From NCBI GenBank assembly GCA_002452095.1, contig DKEG01000046.1, forward strand, positions 1 through 64,000: 64,000 nucleotides of DNA. Direction: 5' to 3'. The notes beneath the pieces were generated by a model, which saw nothing but the letters and a program-made list of their open reading frames with translations, searched no databases and was not told the DNA's origin. Of the stretch, positions 25,646 to 33,521 are shown piece after piece; the first letter of the stretch is position 1; every line of letters starts with the position of its first letter. The translations under genes and the position numbers were made by a program. This stretch comes from Bacteroidales bacterium UBA6828 (lineage in GTDB: Bacteria; Bacteroidota; Bacteroidia; Bacteroidales; Paludibacteraceae).

Positions 25646-27268
25646 TTACTGCCTTTCAATCATCAAATGTTTGCACTCGCTCAATGCGCGTTTCAACTCG
25701 TTGTCGAACCGCAGTTGGTATGCGGCTTGCCCGCGCTGGTAGTAGTATCGCAGCACTATCTCACTGCCAAGAAGGCTTTTCACTTCTTCCAAGTTACGAT
25801 AAATCGCCTCGCGAAAAGAGGGCTGCAACTGCGGCAGCAATGCCTCCAAGGATGCCAATGTGGCAGAATCAATATCTTCATGCCGTGCCATTTCGAGTAC
25901 GTCGCGGAAATACTTACCCGTTTCGGTCTCATAGGTAAACTCTTGTTCGTCAAGGAACCGACAGAAATCTTCGATGTCTTGGTCTGTCAGCGCGAACACT
26001 TCGGGTGCGGCAATCGTATCGTGCAAACGATGATATTGTGTCGCATAGTCGAAGAACATATTTTTTATATACAACGAATAGCATACGTCCACTTTGGCGG
26101 AGTCGGACAGCACTATATCGGGTAGGATACCGCCCGCCGTATCGCGATGCAGTTCTTTTCCCCGCTGGCGCTCGGCATAATCAATCGCCTGAATGCACCG
26201 CCCGGAAGGCAGATAGTATTTGGAAGTCGTTACCTTCAAATGCCCGTCGTAGGCAATAGGGCGCACATTTTGTACCAACCCTTTGCCGAAAGTGCGCTGC
26301 CCGACCAATGTCGCACGGTGCAGGTCTTGCAGGCTGCCGCTCAATATCTCGCTTGCCGAAGCCGAGTTCTTGTCCACCAAAATCGTCAGCGGCAGGTCAG
26401 GAAAACGCGCAGAAGAGGTGGTGTAGTATGTGCGGCACGAGTTCTGCGTCTTGCCTTTGGTAGAAACGATTTCCGTCCCCTTGTCCACAAACAGATTGAC
26501 TATACTGATCGCCTCGTCCACAATGCCGCCTCCGTTGCCGCGCAGGTCAATGATCAGCGCACGGGCATTTTGGTTGTAGTAGAGATCGTCCAACGCCATA
26601 GCAAACTCGCGTGCAGAGTTGGTTGTAAACTCCGAAAAGCCAATATACCCCACCGCCCCTGGTAGTGTATCCGCCGTAATGGTGCAGTAGTAAGTAATAG
26701 GATCTATGTGGATATCCTCACGAGCGAAACTGACCGTAAACGGTTTTTCCACTCCCTCGCGCTCCAACTGAAGCGTTACCGTCGATCCGGGGACACCGCG
26801 CAGGTTGTTGCTCACTTCCGAAACCGTCTGCCCTTTGGTGGAAATACCATCCACCGAGAGTATCCGGTCTCCTGCCTGTACGCCGTTACGCTGCGCAGGT
26901 TTGCCTTCGTATGGGTTGGCAATGATGATTTGCTGCTCTTTCTCTCCGCGTTTGTTTTTACCCTCCCGCTGCTGGATGATTGACCCGATACCGCCGTACT
27001 TACCTGTAGTTATCATACGCAGATCGTCATCCTTTTTCTTGGGATAATAGACCGTATAGGGGTCAATCTTGCGAAGCATGGCATTGATGGCAGTCTCCGT
27101 CAGGTCGTCATAATTGAGCGTGTCCACATAGTTGATATCCAACTGCCGCATCACATCGTTGTAGATGGTCAGCGACCGGTCAATCCGGCTTGTCTTCTGC
27201 CTTTGCGCCATCAGCGGCATTCCTATGACCAATGCCAATGATACAATGTATAAGTAACGATTATGCAT
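25646..27268 (-). CDS. S41-family C-terminal processing peptidase
   Basis: The 540-residue protein has a signal peptide (1-21, ending PLMAQ), a PDZ domain (about 90-175, GGIGSI...NGVQAGDRILSVDG) and an S41 protease core with the Ser/Lys dyad Ser304 (NSASASEI) and Lys329 (TFGKGLVQ), 25 residues apart as in Prc/CtpA. Such proteases trim periplasmic proteins near the C-terminus. In many Bacteroidota, as I recall, this gene directly follows coaD; here a GxxExxY-bearing unit lies between them. Confidence 0.94.
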   Translation of the reverse strand: MHNRYLYIVSLALVIGMPLMAQRQKTSRIDRSLTIYNDVMRQLDINYVDTLNYDDLTETAINAMLRKIDPYTVYYPKKKDDDLRMITTGKYGGIGSIIQQREGKNKRGEKEQQIIIANPYEGKPAQRNGVQAGDRILSVDGISTKGQTVSEVSNNLRGVPGSTVTLQLEREGVEKPFTVSFAREDIHIDPITYYCTITADTLPGAVGYIGFSEFTTNSAREFAMALDDLYYNQNARALIIDLRGNGGGIVDEAISIVNLFVDKGTEIVSTKGKTQNSCRTYYTTSSARFPDLPLTILVDKNSASASEILSGSLQDLHRATLVGQRTFGKGLVQNVRPIAYDGHLKVTTSKYYLPSGRCIQAIDYAERQRGKELHRDTAGGILPDIVLSDSAKVDVCYSLYIKNMFFDYATQYHRLHDTIAAPEVFALTDQDIEDFCRFLDEQEFTYETETGKYFRDVLEMARHEDIDSATLASLEALLPQLQPSFREAIYRNLEEVKSLLGSEIVLRYYYQRGQAAYQLRFDNELKRALSECKHLMIERQ

Positions 27269-27284
27269 ATTTTTGAATTATAAT

Positions 27285-27372
27285 CCTTTGCCCTATGGGC
27301 AAGAAATCTAAATAAATTTTACAACCGGTTGTATGAACTTAATTGCTATAAATCTTATTCTCGCTTTGCGAG
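27285..27372 (+). repeat. Left inverted repeat of the GxxExxY unit
   Basis: Outer hairpin 27288-27302, conserved arm from about 27299, spacer with ACAACCGGTTGT (itself a palindrome), second arm AATTGCTATAAATCTTATTC ending at 27360, inner hairpin 27360-27372. The gene's TAA stop (27357-27355 on the minus strand) lies inside the second arm. Confidence 0.7.
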
Positions 27373-27750
27373 ACGAACAGAACGAATACCTTTTTTGAAA
27401 TCATATGCTCCAAAGTTTATCAACCATCCCTGCTCTTTGTGCAATAGACGCAAATATGTTTTGAGTTGTTTGTAATGTATAGGTAATAATTCTTCAATGG
27501 ATTTAAGTTCTACAATAATACAATCTTCCACCAATAAATCCAACTTTAAGGAATTATCTAAAATTTGTCCTTTATACACAATAGGTACCGGCGTTTCTGA
27601 TTCTACTTTTAATCCGCGTGAGGTAAGTTCAAAATACAAGGCTTTATGGTACACGGATTCTAATAGTCCCGGTCCTAATGCATTATAAACCATCATTGCT
27701 GCTCCGCGTATCTCATACGATATTTGTTCTATGGTCATTTCAAAGAGCAA
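27355..27750 (-). CDS. GxxExxY protein (PD-(D/E)xK-like fold)
   Basis: The 131-residue protein matches the GxxExxY family: GPGLLESVYHKAL (the name motif G-x-x-E-x-x-Y near residue 28), KLDLLVEDCIIVELKSIEEL (Asp...Glu-x-Lys, a nuclease-like signature) and LPIHYKQLKTYLRLLHKEQGWLINFG. The function of the family is unknown; members are often scattered and multi-copy. The ATG at 27738 (MTIEQIS) is a good alternative start. Base composition is more AT-rich than the flanking coaD and S41 genes, in line with arrival by transfer. The gene lies wholly inside the inverted-repeat unit and its C-terminal codons (RLAKRE-stop) belong to the left repeat. Confidence 0.88.
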   Translation of the reverse strand: MLFEMTIEQISYEIRGAAMMVYNALGPGLLESVYHKALYFELTSRGLKVESETPVPIVYKGQILDNSLKLDLLVEDCIIVELKSIEELLPIHYKQLKTYLRLLHKEQGWLINFGAYDFKKGIRSVRLAKRE

Positions 27751-27780
27751 TAAAATTATAATAATGTCCCATTTCTGCCG

Positions 27781-27868
27781 CGCCGATAGGCGAATAAGAT
27801 TTATGGCAATTTAGTACCCGACAATGCATAAGATTTATTTTAGATTTCTTGCCGCTTTGCGGCAAAGG
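27781..27868 (-). repeat. Right inverted repeat of the GxxExxY unit
   Basis: Inner hairpin CGCC-GATA-GGCG (27781-27792), arm GAATAAGATTTATGGCAATT (27791-27810), spacer, arm AAGATTTATTTTAGATTTCT (27830-27849), outer hairpin TTGCCGC-TTT-GCGGCAA (27849-27865), then AGG. It is the inverted counterpart of 27285-27372. Confidence 0.7.
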
Positions 27869-27889
27869 AGAATCATTAAACACTATATC

Positions 27890-28339
27890 TTATCTCAGTT
27901 TATTGGGTACGAATGCCGATACATCTTTATTATAGGCGTACAGGTCGCGCACAAGGGTGGACGAAATATGGGCATACTCAGGACGCGTATAGAGAATAAT
28001 AGTCTCGATATCACCGAGTTGCTTGTTTGCTTCCGCCATATTGCGCTCGTACTCAAAATCGGATACACAGCGGATACCACGGAGAATAAACCGGCTATCC
28101 TGTTGCTTGGCGAAGTCCACCGTCAGACAGTCGTAAATCATCACGCGCACACGCGGTTCGTCCTTGAATATCTTTTGGATCGCCTCTTCGCGTTCACGGA
28201 TTGGGAAAGTCTCTTTCTTGGTGCTGTTGCGTCCTATACCGATAATTATCTCGTCAAAGAGTTTGAGTCCGCGCATCACGATGTCGTAGTGCCCGATGGT
28301 AAACGGGTCGAAACTACCGGGGAAAATGGCTCTTTTCAT
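27890..28339 (-). CDS. coaD: Pantetheine-phosphate adenylyltransferase
   Basis: The 149-residue enzyme joins 4'-phosphopantetheine and ATP to dephospho-CoA, the fourth step of CoA synthesis. Seen are the nucleotidyltransferase motif GSFDPFTIGH (T-x-G-H, residues 8-17), FILRGIRCVSDFEYERNMA and the C-terminal ISSTLVRDLYAY. It lies 16 bp downstream of an acyltransferase gene. Length is slightly short of the usual 155-160 residues. Confidence 0.97.
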   Translation of the reverse strand: MKRAIFPGSFDPFTIGHYDIVMRGLKLFDEIIIGIGRNSTKKETFPIREREEAIQKIFKDEPRVRVMIYDCLTVDFAKQQDSRFILRGIRCVSDFEYERNMAEANKQLGDIETIILYTRPEYAHISSTLVRDLYAYNKDVSAFVPNKLR

Positions 28340-28355
28340 AATCGTTCTTTTTCAT

Positions 28356-29357
28356 TCACTGTTCTTTGTCTGCTTGTGCCGCAAGCGCATTCTTACGCGG
28401 GTTGTCGTACATCTCGTAGAGTTTTTCGCGCAGGAAAGTCTCATCTTTGTTGGGAATATCCACCAAGGCGATACGGCTTTCGATATATTTGTCAAAATCC
28501 GTGCCACGCTCAAACAACTCGTACCCGAGATGTATATGCCTGTCAATCAAGTCGCACACAAACTGTATCTGCTCGTTGCGGTTCAGTTCGCGCAACTCTG
28601 GGTGCGCCTGCAATGCCAGATCCAGTTCGTGGTTAATAGAGGGGGTCAGGCGGTATATCACCCGCCCTTTCTGCCCTTTGATACCAGTTTCCATTGAGCG
28701 GATATCGTCCGCTTTGGTCTTGTGCCAATGCGGAATATCGCGTTTCAGTTGCATCTCCTGCGCCTTGAGATAATCGCACGGGTCAAACTCGTAGGAAATA
28801 GAAACAGGGCAGATATTCAGATGTTTAATTGCCTCAAAGAAATCGGGTGCGTCTATAGTCAGCATTTTGAGGACTCCGGGCTGCGTGCGGTCGTTGCCGT
28901 CTTTGGCACGCCCCTCCCGCTGAGCTAACCAAATGGATTTGTTATGGTTACGCAGGTCGTTGATATACTGCGACAGCAGTTTGGCATTCTCCAACTGTTG
29001 GTGAACCGACCCGTTGCGTATTACCACAAAACAGTGCAGATAGCGCACAAGCGGCTCTATCCACCATTTGCCGAACAGATTATTGCCGATACCTATGTAC
29101 GGACGGATAAAATACCGCTCGCGCAGCAACATCGACAACCACGCCGAATCCATACAGATGTCCCTGTGGTTGGTCATAAAGAATGCTCCGTGTTTGATGT
29201 CCTGTTCTATCCGCTTGCGGTCGCCCAAATAACTCAGTTTCATCGACTTGGTCGTCTTCCACCGGCATATTTGCAACACGGGGAAGATGGTAAACCAATC
29301 GCTGATGGCAAGCCACCAGCCGTTTCTATAGGCACGTATTTTTTTATAAGGATCCAC
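28356..29357 (-). CDS. Membrane-associated acyltransferase (PlsC-like)
   Basis: The 333-residue protein has the acyltransferase motif NHRDICMDSAW (NHx4D form, about residue 63), then LAQREGRAKDGNDRTQPGVL, corresponding to the EGTR-like second block. It probably acylates a glycerol-phosphate or lipid intermediate; the substrate is not shown. Downstream is coaD (16 bp), an acyl-CoA-related partner. Immediately upstream the DNA is a five-unit AATTATG repeat. Confidence 0.82.
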   Translation of the reverse strand: MDPYKKIRAYRNGWWLAISDWFTIFPVLQICRWKTTKSMKLSYLGDRKRIEQDIKHGAFFMTNHRDICMDSAWLSMLLRERYFIRPYIGIGNNLFGKWWIEPLVRYLHCFVVIRNGSVHQQLENAKLLSQYINDLRNHNKSIWLAQREGRAKDGNDRTQPGVLKMLTIDAPDFFEAIKHLNICPVSISYEFDPCDYLKAQEMQLKRDIPHWHKTKADDIRSMETGIKGQKGRVIYRLTPSINHELDLALQAHPELRELNRNEQIQFVCDLIDRHIHLGYELFERGTDFDKYIESRIALVDIPNKDETFLREKLYEMYDNPRKNALAAQADKEQ

Positions 29358-29370
29358 TATGTTAATGATG

Positions 29371-29403
29371 AATTATGAATTATGAATTATGAATTATGAA
29401 TTA
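29371..29403. repeat. 7-bp AATTATG tandem array
   Basis: AATTATG is repeated four times without a mismatch (29371-29398) with a partial fifth, directly upstream of the minus-strand acyltransferase start (29357). It may influence the promoter region, but no TAnnTTTG box is visible there. Confidence 0.8.
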
Positions 29404-29458
29404 TAATTATGAAGTTTGTATATTATTCTGCTATACCTTTTTGTTGTATCAGTCAGGC

Positions 29459-29484
29459 GGATGTCAGGTGGATGTCATGTGGAT
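29459..29484 (+). repeat. GGAT period-11 array overlapping the IMPACT gene's 3' end
   Basis: GGAT at 29459, 29470 and 29481; units GGATGTCAGGT and GGATGTCATGT. The minus-strand IMPACT gene ends at 29475, so its last codons (SST-stop) come from the array. The units are close to those before recQ-rimO (56669). Confidence 0.75.
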
Positions 29485-29894
29485 GAGTATTTTTCCAGTG
29501 CATCTTTGCTGGCTTCCCGATAGGCGACCATCAGTCCGCCCGTACCGAGGAGTGTCCCGCCGAAATAGCGCACCACCACCACAAGGATATTATCCAACCC
29601 GCGTGCGTCTATCGACCGCAAGATAGGCACCCCTGCAGTGCCGTGCGGTTCACCGTCATCTTTAGTTCGCCACAGGTTCTCGCCCAAACGGTAAGCATAA
29701 CACACATGCCGTGCGTCGTGGTATTTATTCTTGTACCACGCCACACGTGCCTTGGCTTGGTCTTCGTCTGCAATCGGTTCTGCAAAAGCAAGAAAACGGC
29801 TGCCGCGGTCTTTGTAAATCCCCTCAAACACCACTTGCGGTGCTTGTGCCACCTCTTTCTTTTTTGCCTTGTCTGCCGCTTGCGCTTTCCCCAT
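29475..29894 (-). CDS. IMPACT/YigZ-family protein, short form
   Basis: The 139-residue protein covers the UPF0029/IMPACT domain (DRGSRFLAFAEPI, then TKDDGEPHGTAGVPIL and VVVRYFGGTLLGTGGL). Full YigZ proteins have about 200 residues with a C-terminal DUF1949 domain, absent here. The gene ends inside a GGAT repeat array, so the C-terminal domain may have been lost by rearrangement, though short forms also occur in other Bacteroidota. Function unclear; relatives bind ribosomes or regulate translation factors. Confidence 0.9.
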   Translation of the reverse strand: MGKAQAADKAKKKEVAQAPQVVFEGIYKDRGSRFLAFAEPIADEDQAKARVAWYKNKYHDARHVCYAYRLGENLWRTKDDGEPHGTAGVPILRSIDARGLDNILVVVVRYFGGTLLGTGGLMVAYREASKDALEKYSST

Positions 29895-29911
29895 AGTTGC
29901 CTAATTTTTCG

Positions 29912-29942
29912 CAAAGATACAACATTTTTCTAAGATACACAA
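29912..29942 (-). promoter_or_regulatory. Promoter of the IMPACT gene
   Basis: On the minus strand TTG (29942-29940) and TATCTTTG (29919-29912), TTG to TA 23 nt. The ATG is 18 bp downstream of the -7 box. Confidence 0.78.
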
Positions 29943-29964
29943 CCTACCGGTCAAATATATGCAA

Positions 29965-29994
29965 CAAAAAAGCCTCACAAAATGAGGCTTTTTA
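29965..29994 (-). terminator. Rho-independent terminator of dnaA
   Basis: AGCCTCA (29971-29977) and TGAGGCT (29983-29989) with a 5-nt loop, A-run on one side and T-run on the other, so it can work in both directions. It lies 20 bp past the dnaA stop. Confidence 0.88.
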
Positions 29995-30014
29995 TAATTT
30001 TGCGAAATATATGC

Positions 30015-31397
30015 TTAATGTTGCAACACCGATTCTATCTGGTGTACCTGCTGTCGAAGAACAGGGTCTATCTCCAACTGCTCGCGCATCAAAGTCAGCG
30101 AATGAAGCACTGTGGCATGGGTGCGACGCCCCATATAAAGACCAATCTCATTGAGCGAATGACGGGTCAGTTCCTTGCTCAGATAGATTGCCACATGGCG
30201 TGCCTGCATAATCTCCTTGGAGCGGTTTTGGGACAAAATCGATTTCTCCGGGATATTAAAATGCTCCGCTACCGCCCCGACTACATCGCTCAACTCCACC
30301 GTACTCGGCTGTATCTCCACAATATGCGACACCACCTGTTCGGTCAGTTGCAGGTCTATCTCACGGTCAGTCAGCGTGGAATGCGCCAGCAGACTCGCAA
30401 GAATGCCCTCCAAGTCGCGCACGGAGTCGCGCACGTTGTTGGCTATAAAATCAATCACATCGTCCGCCAACTGTATGCCGTCGCGGTGCATTTTGTTGAG
30501 CAGGATATTGCGGCGCAGCGCATAGTCCGGACGGGTAATCTCTGCCGACAAACCCCATTTGAAACGGGTCAGCAGACGATCCTCTATATCTTTCAGTTGT
30601 ACCGGCGAGCGGTCGGACGTGAGTATCAACTGCTTGTGCGACTGCTGCAGGTAGTTGAATATATGAAAGAACGTGTCCTGCGTGCCTTTCAGCCCTGCAA
30701 AGTACTGGATATCATCCACAATCAGCACGTCCACACTCTGGTAGAAATTCAAGAAATCGGGAATACGGTTGGTATTGCGTGCATCTTGGAACTGCAGTTT
30801 GAACGTATTGGCTGACACATATAGCACACGTGCCTGCGGGTTGAGCAGACGGACTTGGTTACCGATGGCATTTGCCAAGTGGGTCTTCCCCACCCCGCTG
30901 CCGCCATAGATAAACAGCGGGTTGAACGCCGTATAACCGGGCTGTTTTGCGACCGCCACACCGGCAGTACGTGCCAATTTGTTCGGCTCGCCCGCCACAT
31001 AGGAATCAAACGTATAGATGGTGTTGAGTTGCGTATCAAAGTCCATCACGGGTGCCGCAGGCGTGTATGCCGTACCATTCTCTTTGCGGATATTCTCCTG
31101 CGAGGTACCCGTTGACGGAATGGTGCTGCCTGCACCGGACGTGGAGTCTATCAACACACGATATTCCAACTGCGTTCCTTGTCCGAATACACGGAACAGC
31201 GTAGCCGACAGCAAGTTGATATAATTCTCCTCTATATATTCAGCAATGAACTGCGACTTCACCTGCAAAATCAGCACATGATTGTCGTATTGCAACGGCA
31301 CTATCGGCGCAAACCATGTCTGGTATGCACTCGGCGTCAGGTTGTCTGCCAAAATCTGCCGGCACTGCGCCCACAATATGTTCAGTTGCTCGTTCAT
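30015..31397 (-). CDS. dnaA: Chromosomal replication initiator DnaA
   Basis: The 460-residue protein has all four DnaA domains: N-terminal domain I (about 1-80, opening with LNILWAQCRQILADNL), a short linker (about 85-120), the AAA+ domain with Walker A GGSGVGKT (165-172) and Walker B VDDIQ (227-231), and the C-terminal DNA-binding HTH (about 365-460, with the signature MGRRTHATVLHS). It starts replication by melting oriC. The 5' leader is about 130 nt and includes a period-9 array. Few DnaA boxes are visible nearby, so it is not shown that oriC adjoins it. Confidence 0.98.
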   Translation of the reverse strand: MNEQLNILWAQCRQILADNLTPSAYQTWFAPIVPLQYDNHVLILQVKSQFIAEYIEENYINLLSATLFRVFGQGTQLEYRVLIDSTSGAGSTIPSTGTSQENIRKENGTAYTPAAPVMDFDTQLNTIYTFDSYVAGEPNKLARTAGVAVAKQPGYTAFNPLFIYGGSGVGKTHLANAIGNQVRLLNPQARVLYVSANTFKLQFQDARNTNRIPDFLNFYQSVDVLIVDDIQYFAGLKGTQDTFFHIFNYLQQSHKQLILTSDRSPVQLKDIEDRLLTRFKWGLSAEITRPDYALRRNILLNKMHRDGIQLADDVIDFIANNVRDSVRDLEGILASLLAHSTLTDREIDLQLTEQVVSHIVEIQPSTVELSDVVGAVAEHFNIPEKSILSQNRSKEIMQARHVAIYLSKELTRHSLNEIGLYMGRRTHATVLHSLTLMREQLEIDPVLRQQVHQIESVLQH

Positions 31398-31431
31398 TGC
31401 CTATAATTCATTCACCTTTTTTGCCGGTCAA

Positions 31432-31467
31432 TTAGTCCAATGGGGCTAATTAGTCCTATGGGTTAGG
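31432..31467 (-). repeat. 9-bp tandem array in the dnaA leader
   Basis: TTAG and TGGG alternate at 31432, 31441, 31450 and 31459, 9 bp apart. Read on the minus strand it contains TTAGCCCCATTGGACT, the same words as in the array at 9744-9810. Confidence 0.75.
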
Positions 31468-31533
31468 TTCCCTATTTTATTTTTCAAAAAAAGTGCGAAA
31501 AAAAGACGAAGGGTGTACCTCCGAATTCGAGTG

Positions 31534-31564
31534 CAAAGGTACTGCTTTTTTCCCAAGCGGACAA
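31534..31564 (-). promoter_or_regulatory. Promoter of dnaA
   Basis: On the minus strand TTG (31564-31562) and TACCTTTG (31541-31534), TTG to TA 23 nt; a start near 31527 is expected, about 130 nt before the ATG. Confidence 0.78.
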
Positions 31565-31882
31565 ATTTCCGCCCGATGCCCTGTTTTCAAGAACCGCGTA
31601 TTTGCACCTATTTCAGCAACTTACGATTTGTACACTGGAAATCAGTATGTTACAAAAGTTTTCAACATTCAGACCATTGATTTACAGAGACTTTGACATT
31701 TGCAATAGCAACATCTATGTTTTCAAAAATAATATGCCTAATCCGCTATCTATGTATGTTTTACGTAAAAGTTAAAATAAATGCTATTTAGAACAAAGAC
31801 AAACTGTATCATCCTAAATATATGTGCCAAAGCAGCCATGACAAGTTAGTTAATTGTAACAGGACAGCCGCAAAACGACATC

Positions 31883-31922
31883 TATACACTTTATGCAACG
31901 GATGCTGTGCATAAAGTGTATA
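31883..31922. repeat. 15-bp perfect inverted repeat in the dnaA-flippase gap
   Basis: TATACACTTTATGCA (31883-31897) and TGCATAAAGTGTATA (31908-31922) with a 10-nt spacer. TGTGCATAA (31906-31914) fits the DnaA-box consensus. The word CACTTTATGCAA also occurs at 6550-6561. The gap from 31398 to 32144 (747 bp) otherwise holds the dnaA promoter and array, AT-rich DNA, a TGCCGT array at 31950 and the flippase promoter. Confidence 0.7.
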
Positions 31923-31944
31923 AAAGCACCTCATAAAAACCTAT

Positions 31945-31977
31945 CTCGTTGCCGTCTCGTTGCCGTCTTTTTGCCGT
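31945..31977. repeat. Three-unit 11-bp array
   Basis: TGCCGT occurs at 31950, 31961 and 31972; the unit is TCTCGTTGCCG, with TCTTTTTGCCG as the third copy. It lies in the divergent gap between dnaA and the flippase gene. Confidence 0.8.
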
Positions 31978-32066
31978 AAATGGTATTATGAAGTATGAAA
32001 ATTGTATATTCCGCATAATTTGGTTCCGGACTATTAGCCGATTTTGATGCGATTGCGGGGCAGTAT

Positions 32067-32097
32067 TTGCACATATCAAAAAAAAGCAGTACCTTTG
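32067..32097 (+). promoter_or_regulatory. Promoter of the polysaccharide locus (flippase)
   Basis: TTG at 32067-32069 and TACCTTTG at 32090-32097, TTG to TA 23 nt. Transcription would begin near 32103, downstream of the first available ATG-like in-frame codons, which moves the flippase start to TTG 32145. Confidence 0.75.
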
Positions 32098-32144
32098 TGG
32101 CGTTTTTTAAGAAAAACATAAACAATCCAAAGTATAGCAATCCA

Positions 32145-33509
32145 TTGTCCCTCATTGACCGCATATTGAATAAACTCAATCTTTCGGAAACCAAGAAAAA
32201 GGTCGTCCGCAACTTGTTGTGGGCGGTAACGGGGAAAGTGGTTACGCTGTTGGGAAGTCTGTTGGTGGGTATCTTTGTCGCCCGCTATTTGGGACCGGAG
32301 CAGTACGGACTGATGAACTATGTGGTCAGTTACGTGGCTTTGTTTCAAGTGTTTGCCTCTTTCGGATTGGATAGTATTGAAATACGAGAAGAGGCAAAAT
32401 GCAAGGAAACTGGTGAATACGGGCGCACACCGTCGGCAGAAGCAAACACCATTCTCGGTACGGCTTTTGGACTAAAACTCATTTTTGCCGCCATAACAAT
32501 GGCGTTGGTGATTGCCACAGCGTGGATTTTCGAGGCAGATACATTCACCAAATGGATGATCACACTTTACTCGCTGAGTATGATTATGCAGACATTCAGC
32601 GTCATCCGCAACTATTTCACGTCCATTGTTTGGAACGAGTATATCGTCAAGACCGAGATTACCCGTACCCTTGTCGGCGCAGGTATCAAGGTTGCCTTGC
32701 TGTTGCTCCACGCCCCCTTGGTATGGTTCATTGCTGCCACACTATTCGATACCGTCCTTATTGCAGGGGGCTATCTAATCTCATACCGCAAAAAAATAGC
32801 CTCGCCACAATTGTGGTCGTTTGACAAAGCGACCGCCAAATACCTCATTAAGGAAGCGTTCCCATTACTGCTCAGCGGTGCCGCCGTAGTGATTTATCAG
32901 CGCATTGACCAAGTAATGATTGGCAATATGATAGACAAAGAGGCGGTAGGTTTTTTCTCAGTTGCAACAGCCTTTGTGGGGGTGTTAATGTTTGTCCCCA
33001 TTACACTGACTGATACCTATATGCCGATTATATCCAATCTATGGAACACGGACAAAGAAACATATAAACGGCAAAACCAACAGTTTATGAATATCACCGT
33101 TTGGGGAACACTGCTGTGTTCTATCGTAGTATGTATATTGTCTTATCCGCTCATACGATACACGTTTGGTCAGCAATATCTCCCCGCAGTCCACATACTG
33201 CAAGTACTTGCATTTAAGGCGGTCAGTGTGGCATTTAGCAATGTTGCAGGAAAAATGATTGTGGCTGAAGGTTTACAAAAATGGACGATTTTGCGAGATA
33301 CTACGGGGTGTATAGTCTGTATCCTGCTCAACTATCTGCTTCTTCCCGGATTCGGTGTAATTGCCGCTGCATGGATTGCCATAGCCAGCAACCTTGCTGC
33401 CGGTTATCTGTCTTCCCTTTTCATTCCTGCGTACAGGCATACGTTTGTCTGCCAAACTAAATGTTTGTTATTGGGTTGGAAAGATTTAATTAGACTTGTT
33501 TGCAACTAA
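32145..33509 (+). CDS. Oligosaccharide flippase (Wzx-like, MOP superfamily)
   Basis: A protein of about 454 residues with 12 or more hydrophobic segments and the Polysacc_synt opening LNLSETKKKVVRNLLWAVTGKVVTLLG and ARYLGPEQYGLMNYVVSYVALF. It would flip lipid-linked sugar repeat units across the inner membrane. An in-frame start exists at 32067, but that is upstream of the -7 box; TTG at 32145 gives the usual short stretch (LSLIDRILNKLNLS) before the first helix, with TTG 32166 as an alternative. First gene of the polysaccharide locus; the polymerase gene follows after 12 bp. Confidence 0.88.
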   Translation: MSLIDRILNKLNLSETKKKVVRNLLWAVTGKVVTLLGSLLVGIFVARYLGPEQYGLMNYVVSYVALFQVFASFGLDSIEIREEAKCKETGEYGRTPSAEANTILGTAFGLKLIFAAITMALVIATAWIFEADTFTKWMITLYSLSMIMQTFSVIRNYFTSIVWNEYIVKTEITRTLVGAGIKVALLLLHAPLVWFIAATLFDTVLIAGGYLISYRKKIASPQLWSFDKATAKYLIKEAFPLLLSGAAVVIYQRIDQVMIGNMIDKEAVGFFSVATAFVGVLMFVPITLTDTYMPIISNLWNTDKETYKRQNQQFMNITVWGTLLCSIVVCILSYPLIRYTFGQQYLPAVHILQVLAFKAVSVAFSNVAGKMIVAEGLQKWTILRDTTGCIVCILLNYLLLPGFGVIAAAWIAIASNLAAGYLSSLFIPAYRHTFVCQTKCLLLGWKDLIRLVCN

Positions 33510-33521
33510 TAAGAAAATAAA

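Larger units (their letters stand above)
27285..27868. mobile_element. 584-bp unit with terminal inverted repeats carrying a GxxExxY gene
   Basis: Both ends have the same order of parts, inverted: CCTTTGCC, a short hairpin, GCAAGAAATCTAAA, an unconserved spacer, AATTGC(T/C)ATAAATCTTATTC, and a second hairpin. The hairpin stems are preserved as stems although their bases differ between ends (left TTGCCC-TAT-GGGCAA and CTCGC-TTT-GCGAG; right TTGCCGC-TTT-GCGGCAA and CGCC-GATA-GGCG), which suggests selection on structure. The only gene inside is GxxExxY, whose last codons form the left inner hairpin. No transposase and no clear target duplication. Mobility is inferred from the symmetric ends and the position between coaD and an S41 peptidase gene. 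Confidence 0.65.

Noticed and set aside
27285..27868. CRISPR or toxin-antitoxin system at the GxxExxY locus
   Set aside because: Only two inverted ends, no repeat-spacer array and no second gene.
31398..32066. Chromosomal origin (oriC) next to dnaA
   Set aside because: Only one sequence (31906-31914) fits the DnaA-box consensus; there is no cluster of boxes. Position next to dnaA alone is not enough.
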